Notes under the pieces: generated by a model
Databases searched by the model: none
Told to the model about the DNA's origin: nothing
The model's input: the letters and a program-made list of their open reading frames with translations, nothing else
Shown here: piece after piece, positions 32,600 to 46,306 of the stretch
Layout: each line of letters opens with the position of its first letter
Numbering within the stretch: the stretch's first letter is position 1
Program-made: the position numbers and the translations under genes
Assembly (NCBI GenBank): GCA_003117195.1
Contig: BDSI01000003.1
Location: 1,478,491-1,542,490 of the forward strand
Source: Eudorina sp. 2006-703-Eu-15
Taxonomy: Eukaryota; Chlorophyta; Chlorophyceae; Chlamydomonadales; Volvocaceae
DNA length: 64,000 nucleotides
Direction of reading: 5' to 3'

Positions 32600-33431
32600 T
32601 TAACCATCGCGCGTTGGGCCGCGATTGTCAACTATCGCGCGGTCAAGGTAACCTCGTAGCCACATGGACAAACAAAAAAAACGCACTTCCGAACAGGCGC
32701 ATGAGTGCTTACGAGCGAGGCTTCAACCACGACGGTAGTACGCGCCGAGCCTCGTAAAGTCGAGGCTGTTCCAAGCCGGAGACCCAGCATTCCTGCTGAT
32801 AACAAGCTTGGGCCAATTGTTGCGCCCTTCGCTGCCCCAGCGCCTGCAGTTTCTCCTTGACACACACGCGCTCGTTTGCTGGGATGCCCGAGCTGCAATG
32901 AGCTTCCGCGCATTGTGTGTGACATCGACGGTAAAGACATATGTCCACTCTGGTCAAAGTGCGCCCGGGGAATGTGCCAGGGAATACAGAATCTAGACTC
33001 TTCGGATGCAGGTAAAAGGAGCGCGAGCGCGCGGCAGGGCGCCAAAGTAATTTTACAAAGGTCAGTAATAATCAAGATAACCAGGACGTCAAGTATAATT
33101 CGTCACAGTTCAGTACCGAAACAAAAAACGCAACAGCTCGTGGTTGCCAGTTGTCCGCCGGTCGTCTGCCGCCGCAAAAGGTATCAAAAGTGCGCCAAAC
33201 TGCAAACAGCGCCACAACTTCAATTTGCTATACATGCAAAGCATACAACTCAACCAACCTTCAACGATGCCAAAGAAAGACCGCCCGCGTCACAGACTGC
33301 ATAACGCCCAACCGCCAACGCTCACGCCAGGTGCGGAAAGTTTCCGGCTCAAGGCGACGGCCTCGCCCCGACTGGTGCCGCCATTTTCAACGCTAACTGC
33401 GTGCGCTGGACTTCACTGCTCGCCGCCGCCC
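32600..33431. other. Spacer between patatin-like and phosphatase genes
   Basis: Should contain the unresolved 5' exon and promoter of the patatin-like gene (minus) and the 3' UTR of the phosphatase-lyase gene (minus). A minus-strand frame starting near 33075 has a plausible basic leader but no clear link to the lipase exon. Confidence 0.4.
33053..33057 (-). terminator. TGTAA poly(A) signal for the phosphatase-lyase gene
   Basis: TTACA on the plus strand is TGTAA on the minus strand, 375 bp after the stop codon at 33432. TGTAA is the standard volvocine polyadenylation signal. Position fits a 3' UTR of normal length. Confidence 0.5.
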
Positions 33432-36400
33432 TCACATGAACTTGAGCGCCATGTCCTTGCCCGCGTCCTTGAGCTGCGGCGCCGCCCGCCCCACCCCCGC
33501 CAGGTCGTCCACTCCGGAAAGCTCCGACACGGTGCCGGTCTCCAGGAACTCCTGAATCTGCGTGTGCATTTTTGTTGTGTGTGGGATGGAATGAGGGTAC
33601 AGGAAATTGGTACAGGACATATTTTTACTGCGCTGCTGCCAGAGCGGTAATGTCCTATATAGACTCGACTGTTGGGAGGGGGCGTGGATCCGATGGACTG
33701 TTTCCTGTTTTGCGGTTCCGCTGGCTTGATTGACTAAAGGGGGGTGTGAATCCGTGTCAGCATGATTGACAAAAGCGGGGTGAATCCGGGTCAGTGAATC
33801 CGTGTCAGCACCTTGCGACTTACCTCCAAAACTGAATGCCATGACGGGCACCCAGCCTCGGTCCCAGGCGCCTGTCGAGTGCCCACAGTTCCCCCTTTCC
33901 CATTTCCATTGTCCCCTTCTTTCTCAGCCCAACTAAACCCACTGCGGGAACGCCCTGCATGCCCCCGGCTCAAGTCCGGACCGGACACCGATGCGTGCGC
34001 GCGACTCCGCCACCCTCCGTCCTTTCGGGAAGATGGTGGCGAGGCCCTGATGGATGCGGGAAACCCCCGCAGCGAAGAAACACCTCGCCCGCCCGCCCAC
34101 CAACCGACCTCGCCCGCAGCTAAGGTACACTGCGCCCGCCCGCCCACCCGCCCGTCCGCACCTTGGCCAGGGAGCCCTTGCCGACGCCCTGCAGCTTGCC
34201 GACCTCCTTTAGGTTGCCCAACGCAATCTGCGCAGCGCGACAAGTGCGCCAGGCAAGATACAGCCGGGTCCGGTGGGGAGGGGGAGAGGAGGGGCGGGCC
34301 AACAAGCAGCTCACGACTGTGGACAAAGCGCGCAATGGGGGTACCGTACTGCACGGCACAGTTGTACTACGGTACGAACGCTTCCTGTGTGACCCGTTCT
34401 TGCTGCGTCTCCACGAGCGACCTTGCCTTCCCAGCCCCATCCCATCCCCAGGCAGCCCAACACTGCGTCGCCACCCGAAAACCAACCAACCCAATGACCC
34501 ACTCAAAACCCCACCCCGACGGCCTCACCTTGGCCGGGAAGTCCGCGAGCACCGCCGCCACCTTGTTGAACGAGATGGCCTTGAACTTGGCCTTCCCGTC
34601 TGCACCGCACCGCACCACAACAAGCGGGCGTTAAACAGATGACACGATGTGAGGATGCCAACAGCCGGAGGTGGGGGCGCTTCGCAAGTGACATGCCGGC
34701 CTGCCAGCTACTGCCTCACGGCATCCGTCCGCGCCGAGATCGCCGCGTCGTGGCTATGTGCCGGCCTGGGCCTTGTAACGCGAGGCTGAAAAGCGCACTT
34801 GATGTTGAGGGGCTCGATTTCCTGTTACAGGCCTAAAGCCGCGCCACATAACATCATGCCGTGGCAGCTGCATTCAGCCACGCCTCACATCACCACATGC
34901 TCAGCCACCCGGCCACCCGCTGGTCCTTCGGGGCCGGGCTGCAATCGTGCATCTAGTTCCCCTCGCGGCCAGGTTGCTCCCTGGCACGAGCCCCTCATCC
35001 CTCATCACACACCTCCTCAGCCCCTACCCATGTGGCTCCAAAGACTGGGCAACAGATAAGATGGCCACGGGGTGCACACAAGGCAGTCCAGTCGCCGTTC
35101 GTAAGATATGGTCGGCCGTCCTGCCCCGCCGCCGCCCTGCCCCGGGCAGCCAACATCTGAGAGGCGAGCGGCCCCTCACCGTCCGTCACCTTACCTATTT
35201 TGGCCTCCTCGAAGCCCTTCTCCGCCAGCTGGCTGAACACGTTGACCAGCGCGGCGTTGTCCGGGTTCACCGCCACCTGCGTCAGCAGAGCGGGCAACGT
35301 GAGGGCGGACGGGACCCGGGTCAGGCCGGCGCACGCACACGAGGCAGGGAGGCAACAACGCGTGTGCCTGCAGGTGCGCTTTGACCGCCGCGCCTCCGGC
35401 CGCTGCGGCCGAGGAACTGCAGGCACCCGACGCAGCGTGGAAGCGCCACCCCGCCCCTTCTGAATGGAGGACGCTGGGTGACTTGGGAGGCCCTCCAGGC
35501 TTTGTGTCCCCGGAGGACGGCGACCGCCCCTTCGCGGCACCGCAGAGAGGGGGGCCCACAGCACTACGTGACTAGGGCTGTCAATCAGACGGGGCGAATC
35601 CGGACGGGGCGAAGGAAGCGCCAGGGACAGGAAGAAGATAAAGAGGGGGCGCAGCCGCTGCGCCCGCTCCAGGGAGGAGCCCGACTGACTCACCGGCTTG
35701 CCGCCCTCGCCCTTGTTCTTCTTCATGACGCCCGCGGGGAGCGGCCGCTTGCCCTCCATTTCCCTGGAAGAGCCGGGTTGTTCAGATCAAACCAGGCCAA
35801 ACAAGTAACCAATCAGACCATATCGAAACAAATCAGTGCTGGTCAGGTCAGACCCAAACAGGAGGGGCGAACAAGAGCCTGACCCGGACCCGGAGGGGCC
35901 CCCCCCGCCCCACCAGGGCGACAGCGAGGCGCTGCTGGACATCGTCTGAGACTCCGGGTTGATGAATAACCAGCCAGCCAACTGGCAGCCGCTGCGACAT
36001 GCTGCCGTGGTGTGGACCGATCGACATACAGTCGCGGTCTCGTGGCAGGCAGTCGTCGCCCATTGGCTTCGGGGTCCGGGTTTTGGCTGTGCCAATCATC
36101 AGGACGTGCTATCCTCCGACGGCCCCCTATCCCACCCTGCCCCCCATCCCACGCCTCCCAGTGTCCCAGACTGTTTGCCCTCTCCCTCCGCACCCGAACG
36201 CCTCCGCCTGGACGACCTGTTCGGGGGCGGCCATATCCCACCCCACCCCACACCGCCCACACGTGGTGCCCCTTCTCGCCCCGCACCCGAACTCCTCCTC
36301 GGGCGATCGGAACTCGATGCCCACGTTGGCGGCGAACCCCTTGTCGCTGTCCGCGAAGTCGCCCGGGCGGCCTCCCGCGTCACCCACGTAGAAGCTCTCC

Positions 36401-38928
36401 GACAGGTCTGCACCGAACAACCCAGTCACCCGGCCGACAGCCAGCAAACCGTGGGACGAAGCGGAACGACTTCGTTGGGTTACATGACACGGGTACCGGG
36501 CGCGCAAAACTCATGCGGGGTTACGTGAGATCAAACGCCATGCCAGAACATTGACGCTCAGTCCCCGGATACCTGCGTTCCTCTCCTTGCTTAACAACCT
36601 CCTATCGGCTCCGCATGCCGATCAAGACAGCAAACATCTATCGGCCCCGGCCCATACACACACACGTGTTCTTCGGGTGCCACCTACTCCCGTCGCCTGT
36701 ATCCCCTACTACGCTGAACTTCGCTCCTCGCGGCTCAGTGCCCTTTTACACACGTTTCAAGCAGCAGCACCAGCAGTGTCGCCCCGCGAGACGCACCTGG
36801 CTGCACGCCGCCGTTGGCTCGCGCACAGAAGAACTGCCACATGCCCGTCTGGGGCTTGCGGTTGTGGTCGTCCAGCGTCGCCATGAACACCTGCACGGGG
36901 ATCCCCAGCTGCGAGGACGGGAGGAGGAGGATGGGGGGAGGGGAGGAGGGACAATGGGGACCCGCGCGCGCGATAAAAGCACCCTGTGAGATTTCTGGCC
37001 GGTCCAGCCTGGCAAGAGTGCAGCTAACGGCGCGGAGGCTACCCACCCCGACTGAAACAACAGTGCCGCGCTTTGGCCCTCGGTCTGTTCATGTACTTTC
37101 GCACAAAGCGTCGCGGCAGCGATCCCGGTGGCGCGCAACGGTGGAAAGCTGCGGGGCCGGCTGTCTGGTGTGCTCGAAACCACTGTCCTGGCCTAGTCTG
37201 ATCTGGCTTCAAACGAAGGAAGTGTCGCGCTATCAACAACAACAGGGAAGGAACCTACAGGCGGATACGGTACTACAGGACGTTGGTGGTGAAATACTCC
37301 CATCTGCGCGGACTGCCAGAGCAAAGGTCCGGTGGACAACGGACTGCACCAGGATCTCCAGCGAAGTGGCAGCGGAGGGGCGCTCGACGACGGGGGCCCG
37401 ATGTTGCGACCCACCTGACCGACCACGGCGTCCACCCGGCCCTTAACCTTGTCCGCCGCCTTCCCGGTCACCGCGCTCTTGATGCTCCCCTGGTTGCTGC
37501 ACACCGCAACGCGCCGAACAGCGGTCCGTGGCACAACACGATGGCACACGAGCACCACGTCATCAGACGGGAGGGCACACATCCGGGGCATCGCGCCGCG
37601 CTGTGGGCTCCCGGCGGTCAGAGCGCGGACATTCCTCCGGCCCCCGCCCGCATCCGTGGCAAAGCCTGTCACCACGTGGTAGGGGACGCCCTGTTCCGCA
37701 GTCGGCGCGAACCCTACACGCGCACAACCCCCAACCCCAGATCGCTACACGCGCACAACACACGGATTATGACTCACGTGAAGATGACCACCTTGTACCC
37801 CGATTCGTGGTACGACTTGATTTTGGCGGCCGTGCTCTTGTTGAACCATTTGTAGTCCGACTCGTCCTTGGGGAACTGCGCCCCGCTCTTGGTGTTGACC
37901 ATGGTGCCGTCCTGGGGAGGGGGAGGGGAGTGGGAGGAGGAGGCGATAGGGCAGGCACCAATATCATCCCGGAGGGGGACGTCATGAAGTCATGACGCAC
38001 ACTGCAGACAGGTTGATATGGCGTGTGCTCGTGCGGGTGGAGGGCGGTGCGGTTGCGGGGCGGATAAACGCCGCAGCGACCGGCTGGAGGACCACATTAG
38101 CGCTTGACGCGCCATGAGTGAATGAATGAATGACGCATGTAACAGGCATGCGGAAGGGGAGCGTGTGAAGGGGTGCAGCTGACGCATTTGGGTATTGCGT
38201 TCGTGTGGTCTGTGATGGGGGAGCAGCAGCGAGCCGAAGGATAGCAGGCTGGACCGGATGTTCCGACGTGGGCTGCCCTGGCGCCGCACGACAGGGTGTT
38301 TGTGAACCCAGATTGATGACTTCAGGTAACGACAAACAGTACCCACTTGGAAACATGCACTTCAGGAAGTCAAACGGCTGAATCTGATCTTTCGGTGGGC
38401 GATGGGTGCATGTACGCCGGATGTCGTGCCCAAACACATAATGACCGAAAAGCAGACCCATGTGATTATTTCCTTAACACGTTCTATAGTGGGTGGGAGC
38501 TGGTCGTGCAGGTTGTCGGCGTCGGCGAGAGTCACGCTCCGGTCAACGCCTACGACACTTTTCCCGCCTCACCAAGTCAAAAGCAGCAATCTTGTCATTC
38601 GGTTGTGGGTTGCCATAAGTCCTGTGACGGCGAAATGCAAGCCATTTCCATTTCAGGGTTCCAACATAACGGGAAGAACGATCCTCTGGGCAACCGCTTA
38701 CTTGTAAAGGAGGGACGGCGGCTCAAATGACCAACCCGAAGCACTTGTAAACGCAGCCTGCGCTTTCTTCGGCTTTGGTGGCGCTCTGGCCTTCTTCTTG
38801 GGCTTTTCCTCCTCCTCACTTTCGTCCTCCAGCGGGACTTCCTCGTCACTCAACACCTCCTCATCGAGCTCCTCCTCAGACTCGTATTTACGAGAACGCT
38901 TTGGCGCACGTTTAGGACGGTCGGACAT
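33432..38928 (-). CDS. DNA 3'-phosphatase (PNKP-type) fused to a Pol-beta-like lyase/HhH domain
   Basis: Eleven minus-strand exons join perfectly in phase to 379 codons: 38928-38702, 38621-38573, 37911-37778, 37496-37415, 36908-36797, 36407-36287, 35763-35694, 35276-35195, 34599-34529, 34227-34162 and 33557-33432. Residues 1-60 are a Lys/Arg/Glu-rich tail, likely nuclear. Residues about 65-240 are the PNK3P HAD phosphatase: catalytic FDLDGT (D91, D93; split by intron 2), IFTNQG (about 135-140), DDHNRKPQTGMW (177-188) and FYVGDAGGR (207-215). It removes 3'-phosphates at DNA strand breaks. The kinase half of animal PNKP is absent. Residues about 266-379 resemble the 8-kDa N-terminal domain of DNA polymerase beta, including HhH GVGKGSLAKIQEFLETG. 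Its Lys338 aligns with the Schiff-base lysine (Lys72) of human Pol beta. No polymerase palm follows. Base-excision or single-strand-break repair is the expected role. The gene is divergent to the kinase gene, 458 bp apart. Confidence 0.9.
33595..33668 (+). repeat. Dispersed intronic repeat, copy 2
   Basis: TACAGGAAATTGGTACAGGA then CATATTTTTACTGCGCTGCT and GCCAGAGCGG. Inside intron 10 of the phosphatase-lyase gene. Confidence 0.8.
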
Positions 38929-39386
38929 GGCTCGGAGGAACTGTGCGTGAAACGCCGGAAGCAACGCCGGTGAAAATGTGGGACGGCGAGGGTAAAAATT
39001 GCAGCGTCTAGATAAAACTGTCAATTGGGCAATCATACGGACACAGTGTTTTGCTTGCGCGTACCGTAGGTGCCAAAAAAGAAAGAAGTACGGTGCGTAC
39101 GAAACCCTGCAGCTGTTGGTGCGAACCCCAAACCAGCAGCTTCGCCATTTTGTATGGCTTCCATCCTAGACATGTGCATGTAGGATATGGATGACTGTAG
39201 TGCGAAATTCTTGGCTCTCACTCTCACTCAATCTGATGTGTGCGCCATAGTAGGACATTTCCTGTATATAACTAAAAGAAACTTGAGAACTCTTGGTTTT
39301 TGTTACATTGGATGAGGTCTGCTCGGGCGTGCGGGGGCTCCTCCCGTCGTCCGTGGCATGCAATGGTGCTTGCTGTTGGTTAGCCA
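38929..39386. promoter_or_regulatory. Divergent intergenic (shared promoter) region
   Basis: 458 bp separate the start codons of the minus-strand phosphatase-lyase gene and the plus-strand receptor kinase. Both promoters and 5' UTRs must lie here. No TATA box position can be argued with confidence; the stretch is AT-richer than its surroundings. Confidence 0.55.
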
Positions 39387-42300
39387 ATGAGCTGGCAAAT
39401 CCTTGGAAGGGCAAGGAGCTATGGGAGAGCGTCAATGGCCAGTTATGGAGCACCGGTTTCAGCTCCAACCCGTTTACAGCACCTTCAGCCGGCGACTCGT
39501 CCCAGCGGTGCATTCTTCGTGATACTCGCAATTGTTGCCTTACAGCTGCTGCGACTGGCAGCAGGCTCAACGCCGGATGACGTCGCGTACACCGGTACGA
39601 GTAGCGCCCTGTACAATGCGCTGTCGACCGTCGAAGTCAGCACCATCTACATCACGGAGCCCGTCAAGCTGAACCGTAAAGACTGGGGCACGCCCATCAG
39701 CATCAATCGCAACGTGACCATCGCGGCGCCCCCTCAATACCAAGCCATCGGCGTCTTCATGACCGTCGATTTCTCCAGCATCGCCTCGGCCGTCATCATA
39801 CAGCCCGGCGGCCGGATAACCTTTCGCTGGCTGGAGATGCACAATTATGTCCAGGAGATCGGCCAGGCGATGCTGCTCGTGGGCGCGTCGCCGGGCGGCT
39901 GCATCACGTACGACCACGTGGTGCAGCGGCGCGCGGCCGGCCTCGGCGGCAAACAGCTCGCGGAGGAGTTGCAGCAGCTGCCGCGCCTGGCAGGTCAGAA
40001 GCGCCCAAACCAGACAGCCTACTACGTGCCGAGGTACTGCTACAACGCCTCGAGCGATGATCAGCAGGGCTGCGCGCTGGACTCGGTAGGTCGATCGAAG
40101 TGGGAGCGCAACGGGCCCGTGTGGGCGCGCGGCAGCCGAGAGGTGTGAGAGGCTCCGAAACCTCACGTCGCTCCGCTCCGAAACCACACCAAGGGAGCGT
40201 CCGCCGGCCCCGGAGCCAAGGTCCAGGGCCGGGGCTGGCTGATGGGCCCCAGATCGCAAACCTCAGATCCTCAGATGCGCATCCGGACCCCCGCTGTCAG
40301 GGTCCGGTCGCCGTGTACGGCACGGCTGTTCCCATGACTGGGTGCCGTACCGTCTGGGGACGGCTGTACGAAATCCCAAGCGGGGGCCGTTGATCATCCA
40401 GGGATCTCGCTGTCTTCGGCCACATCGACATCCGTGCCCGTGCTTCTCCGCCCCCACCCCACCCCACCCCCGCCCCCCGCCCGCGACGTACGGCAGGTGT
40501 ATGTGGCCGATGTGGCCACGCGGCTGCCCCCCACCACCTCCGAGTACTTTGCGCCGGGCGTTTCGCTGGGCGCGTACGACATGTTTTTCGAGGAGGTTGT
40601 ACAGGTCTCCGATGTGGTGGTTGACCCCAACTGTGTGGCCGGCGCCACCCCATGGGACTGCGTGGTGCGAGAGCTGCGGCTGCTGGCCATAGAGCCGGTG
40701 CTGATCAAGGCGAAGCCCTCTTCTAGCAACTTGGTCAAGGTGGGCGCTGCGGCTGCAGGGGCGCGTCCGGGAGGTGACGTTCAGTGTCCACCGCTTTTTT
40801 CTACAACGTCCCCCCGTTTGTCCCCCGTGGGGAAAACTGGCTAGGGTCCGCGTCGTGCTTCCGGGGGGGAGGGGGTGTGGCCCCCCGGGGGCAGTTGGTC
40901 TGGGCAGTTTTCAACTCTCTCGGGGGCCCGGGCTGCTGGTTTAACGATGAACCCCGACCAACACACACCCGCCGACACACACACCCGGCGGGTTCCTTCT
41001 GTAAACACACACCCGACTCTTCTCTAAGCACACAACCACACCCGACCACCCACACCCGACCACCCGACCAGATCGTGGCGTCCCTGGCCATCCTGGGTGT
41101 GGCTGTGCTGCTGTTCCTGTACTTCCGGCGGCACTACCGGACCTATCAGGAGCGGAGGGCGCGGAGGGTAGGGCGCTGGGGGAGGGGGGTGGGGGCCGGG
41201 TGGGGTCGAGGGGGAGTGCTGTGGGAAATGGGTTGAGGGGGAGGGGTGGAGGAGGTTGGGAAGGGTGTGCTGGCTGGGGGCCCCGCCTGGCGGCCTCTGG
41301 CTGTGGCTGGCTGGCAGGCAACCAGCCAGCCACGCTGGGGCCCTATGGCCCCACCCCACGAGGTGGCGGCGCGATGGTTTGGGGGACTGCTCCCCTTGCG
41401 CTGTAACCCTCCACCTCTCAGGCAGGCAGCGCAGGTTGTATGTGCCTTGACCATTTTGCTACAACCCCGCACCCTCCCGTGCTCTTTACTTCGCACGTTC
41501 GCATCCCTCCTGTCAGATGCGACGCATCAAGGACGCTCTAGGGATGGGGCGAGAGGCCCACGGCATCATGTTCAACGGGCTGGACGGCGAGGTTCCTGAC
41601 TGGCAGATCATGCCGATGCCGGTAAGTGAGGGGTGTAACTGGAAAACCACGACCCTAGAAAACCATAAAAACATTAAAACAATTAAAAAGCGGGGCGAAC
41701 CAGTGAGGGGCGGGGCGAGGGATCAATCGCGTGCGCACGCGCATTGAGTACACTGACTGGCCCATGGGTCAGTGGGCAACGCCGCACCTTGGGTCAGATT
41801 CCGTCCTTGAAGCGTTCCGCGGATTTACTCAGGTCGCGCGCGTGGCACCCTCCTGAGTGTCCCCTGAGATGTCGAGTGTCGAGAGAGTCCACGACCCGTG
41901 GGTCACTTCACCCTTCCCGGTGCCTGCTCTTAAAGTCGAATTCCCCGCGTCGCGGCCAACCCACGGGTCGGTCCCGGCGTGGCGGGCGCCCTGCCGCAGG
42001 TGGGCTACGCCCCTGACGAGGGCGGTACGGCAGAGCTGCACCAGGACTCCAACATCCGGAACCTGATCAAGGATATCAGCAACCGACCCAACCGCCAGAT
42101 CCCTGAGTACGGCGCGGAGGAGGGCGGGGTACGGATCGACGTCAACGTGCACGCGCTGGAGACGTGCCCTATCGCGGAGGAGGTGGGGCTGCGGCCCACG
42201 CCCCGGCGCTCGGTCGGACCCATGGGTCACCAGGAGAGCTCGGCGGAGCGCGAGGTCCTTCCGCTGCCGCCGCAGGAGCCAGGGCAGGGACCCAGGAGGG

Positions 42301-45300
42301 CGAAGGACGCGAGACCTGGCGGCGGCGCCGCCGCCGCCGGCGGGCCGCCGCCGCCGACGTCGCCGGGCGCGGCGGGCGCGGCCGGCAACATCAGCGACGG
42401 CGCACCGCCAGGCGGGTCAGGGACGGCGGCGGCGGCGGCGGCGGCCGCCGCCGCGGCCGCGACGGCGGGGACTCTCCGGCCATCGGGCGGTAGCAGTACG
42501 ACAGGCGTTACGCACAGAAGTGTCAGCAACACAAGTGCAAGCCATAGCACGCTAACGGACGCGCACCAGCTACAGCCACATCAGCACCAATCGCACCCGC
42601 TGGCAGTGGTGGTGGGCAGCGGCGCGCTGGCGGGCGGGGCGAAGAGCAACTCCAGCGGCGCCGCCGCCGGCGGCGCCGGCGGCGCCGCTGGTGACGGCGG
42701 CCGGGGGACGTCGCACGGCTTCGAGATATCCCCGACGATAGCGCTGACGAAGGCCGGCATGGACGTCCTCCTCGCCTCGCGCGCGGCAACGCTGGGGATT
42801 GGCAGCGGCGGCACCGCCGCCGGCAGGAGCGGCAGCGGAGCCGGGGCGGCGTTTGGGTCTCGGAGCAACGGCTCCCGGGATCCCCCGGGCACCAAGCCGC
42901 AGTCGGGGGAGCCTCTCCAACCCTCGCCCCAGCACCCGCCGCCGCCGCTGCCGGGGGACGCCGCGGCGACAGCGACGGCGGCGAGTCCTTCGGAACCAGC
43001 GTTGGTGGACAACAGCGGCGGGGGCGGCGGCGCCGCCGCCGCCGCCACCCGACACGCGGTGACGTGCGCGGCTGCTGACGTGGCCACTCGGGTTATGAAG
43101 TCAAAGGACAGTGATGATGAGGACGGCATGGCGGAACGGGATCGGGGGCCCAACGGCACGCGGGTAGGTTGGCCGCGAGGGTGGTTGGGAGTCAACAGTT
43201 CGGTTGACGGTTGGGGTTACCTAGTTTTATCTTATGCGCTCTTGAGTGTTTGTTGAATTTGTTCATCAGAAAGGAGGACAGAGCCAGAAGGGAAGCGGAC
43301 CCACGGTGGTTACAGGTTGGCGGTTGGCAGTTGCGGGTTGACGCAACCGCTGCACATTCGGGACGGGCAGAAGTTCCTCCACCGTGAGGGCAGCGGCGCA
43401 CAGTTGCATTAAATTGGGGTCTAGCCGATCAGAGCCTGGGGATGCACCCGTACGGCGGGCGCCCGTACGGCGGGAACCCCCTCATCTGATCGCGTTACGC
43501 GCAACCCACGGGTCCGCCTTCACCTGCTGACAATGGTTGCCCCACTCCCCCAACACCTGAATAACGGCTCCGGCCGCCAACCCCCATCAACCGCCAACCG
43601 CCACGTCCGCCAACTCCCAACCGCAACCACCAACCGCCAGGTGCCCAGCCTGATGGACGAGCTGGAGGCGCTTCGGAGAGACATCATGGCGGGCATCAAC
43701 GACACTCAGCTCCAGATCATGTCGGTGGTGGGCTCGGGCGCCTTCGGGACGGTCTACCGAGGTGAGGGAGAGAGATGGGGTGTGTGTTGGGGCTGGGTGG
43801 GTGGTGGGCGGGTGGGAGAATGGGATGGATGTTGCTTGTTGCGTGAAGCACAAAGCCCGGGCTTGGGGTTCTCAGTGTCCGGCTTGGGGCGCCCCGTGTG
43901 CGGCTTACCCGTCGTACACAGAATCCTCATTGAACCCCTACAAAAACCCTGCTGAAACCATAGTAAAACCCTGTCAAAACCCTAATGAAACCCTAATGAA
44001 ACCCTACCCGCGGCGGGTCCCAGTGCCATGGGTTGCGGTGCCGCAGCAATCGGCCGCGCAGGCCTCAACTGGGGCAGCTCCTTAAGAGCAGCTCCGAAAC
44101 ACGGGTTTCATGCGCCCTGGAAGCGCTCCTCAACCACACAGCTTTGCACCCCCGACCCGACCCGACCCGACCCGACCCGACCCGACCCGGCCCGACTCGC
44201 AGGCCTGTGGCAGGGCCTGGAGGTGGCGGTCAAGACGGTGGTGTTCTCAGCGAGCAGCGAGAACCGCAAACGAGCTCTGCAGGTGAGGGAGATTGCAGTG
44301 GAAGGGTAGGAGGGCAGGGAGGGGGGCAGGGAGGGAGGCATTACTTTGCCCCTCTTTCGCCCCTTCACTCCACTCACTTCCCCACCACCAACACATCACC
44401 ACCAGCAGCACCGCCCTCAAACCCAACCGAACCCCAACCGACCTCTAACTGAACCCCACCTGAGCCCCAACTGAACCCCAACTGAACCCCAACTGAACCC
44501 CAACTGAACTCCAACCGAACCCCAACTGAACCCCAACCGAACCCCAACCGAACCCCAAACCACCCCGCAGGAGGCCGCCCTGTGTCAGTCTATAAACCAC
44601 CGGAACATCGTGGCCACGTACGCCGTGGATGTTCAGCCGCTGGGGGCGGTCAACACCCCCCTGCTGGTTAGCGCCACGTCGGGGCAAGGGAATTCAACAC
44701 TGTCCAACCTGCTGGTGGGGCGGGGGCGGGGGTGGGTGTGGGTGGTGCAGGAAATTGGGCTGGGGAAGATACCAAATTGGTAGACAGATTCAAACTGCGC
44801 TGCTGCCAGAGTTCGGTGAAAGAGTCAACATGTGCCAGGACCGCCAGCGATTTGACGACGTCCACCGGGGCTTCGGGGATGGGGCGGGGATGGGGGCGGG
44901 GGTGGGGGCGGGGGTGGGGGCGGGGATGGGGGCGGGGGTGGGGGCGGGGGTGGGGGCGGGGGTGGGGGCGGGGGCGGTTACTGGGGCCGGTGTGGGGTGG
45001 GGCGGGATGGGGCGGCTGCCTTACCAACGTGGCTGCCTGCCGTGAACGTGAAGCCGGTTCAATGCGCCCCCGGGTGCGGCCCTCCCTCCTTGGGTGCAGC
45101 TGGGGGGAACGGGGTCCGATGGTGGGTGCAAAGCCGGTGACTCTGGAGACTCGCCTGCGGGTTGACTCCAGGGATGCGCGGGGCCCCTCTCACCATGCTG
45201 TCACCCCCGCGGCTCCGTCATACGGCCCTGCCCTGTTCTCCCTCCCGATCGACTGATTCCGTCCCTTTCCTCTTCCCCCCTCCTGGCCCCTCCTGGCCCC

Positions 45301-46247
45301 TCCTGGCCCCTCCTGGCCCCTCCTGGCCCCTCCTGGCCCCTCTTGGCCCCTCTTGGCCCCTCCTGACCGCCGCTTTCTTGTTGCCGCCTCGAAGGATTGG
45401 CGGCTGTACATAGTGCAGGGTGAGCCCGGGGGTGCGCGCGGGCTGGGGTGGGTTGGAGCAGGTTGGGGGCTGTGGAAGCAAGAACGCTTTGGGGCCGAAG
45501 GCGGGGAGGTGGATGGCGGGAGGGGTATGGGAAAATGTCTACGACGTACTCAAGACCGCGCTGCTGCCGCCAGAGCGCAAGGGGAGGGGAGCTGCGGGCC
45601 CGCCGTCTTCGCGCATTCCAGCATCGGCGGTTGTCGGTTGTCGGTTTGGTGTTCTTTTGCGGTTTCGCTGTGTTGGTTGACATTATGGGGAGCGGAGTGG
45701 AAGCGAGGGGCGGGGGGCCTGAGTCGAGGGGCCGAGGGGGAGCTCCTTTGGATTTGTTTTTAAATCGGATCGTAAACCGAACCAATAATGAGTCTCTCAG
45801 CCATGTGACATCGCATCACATCCCTCCCTTCCTCCTTCGCGTGCCACCTCCCCACGCCCCGGGCGCCCCCCGCCCCCGAGCAGAGTACTGCGACGGCGGC
45901 CCTCTGCGGAAGCTCGTCCAGTCGCAGTACCTTCAGACAGCCAACGGGCCCAACATGGTGAGTGAAACCCATGGGTCGGTCGGGCAGAGGCGGTCTGGCG
46001 CGAGAGCGACGGGCGGGACGCTCCGAGGAACTGTGGGCAGCGCTACGCGGCCATCTCGGGGCATGATGCAGCTTACCAGCTTTGCGTCCCCGTGGCTGCG
46101 TGGCTCGAGACTGCTGTGTACGGCACCTGTACGGTGCAGCGGGACCGGCGAAACATCTTGGGGGGCAAATTGGCGCGGCGGGGGGTCTTCGGATGGGTGG
46201 TATGTGTATGTGTCGTGCGCCGTGCCACCCTCTCACCTGTCAATTTC

Positions 46248-46306
<59 letters not shown>

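Noticed and set aside
43970..44012. Telomeric repeat inside kinase intron 6
   Set aside because: The units are AAACCCTAATG, 11-12 bp with a TG spacer, not CCCTAAA(A); better described as a local minisatellite.
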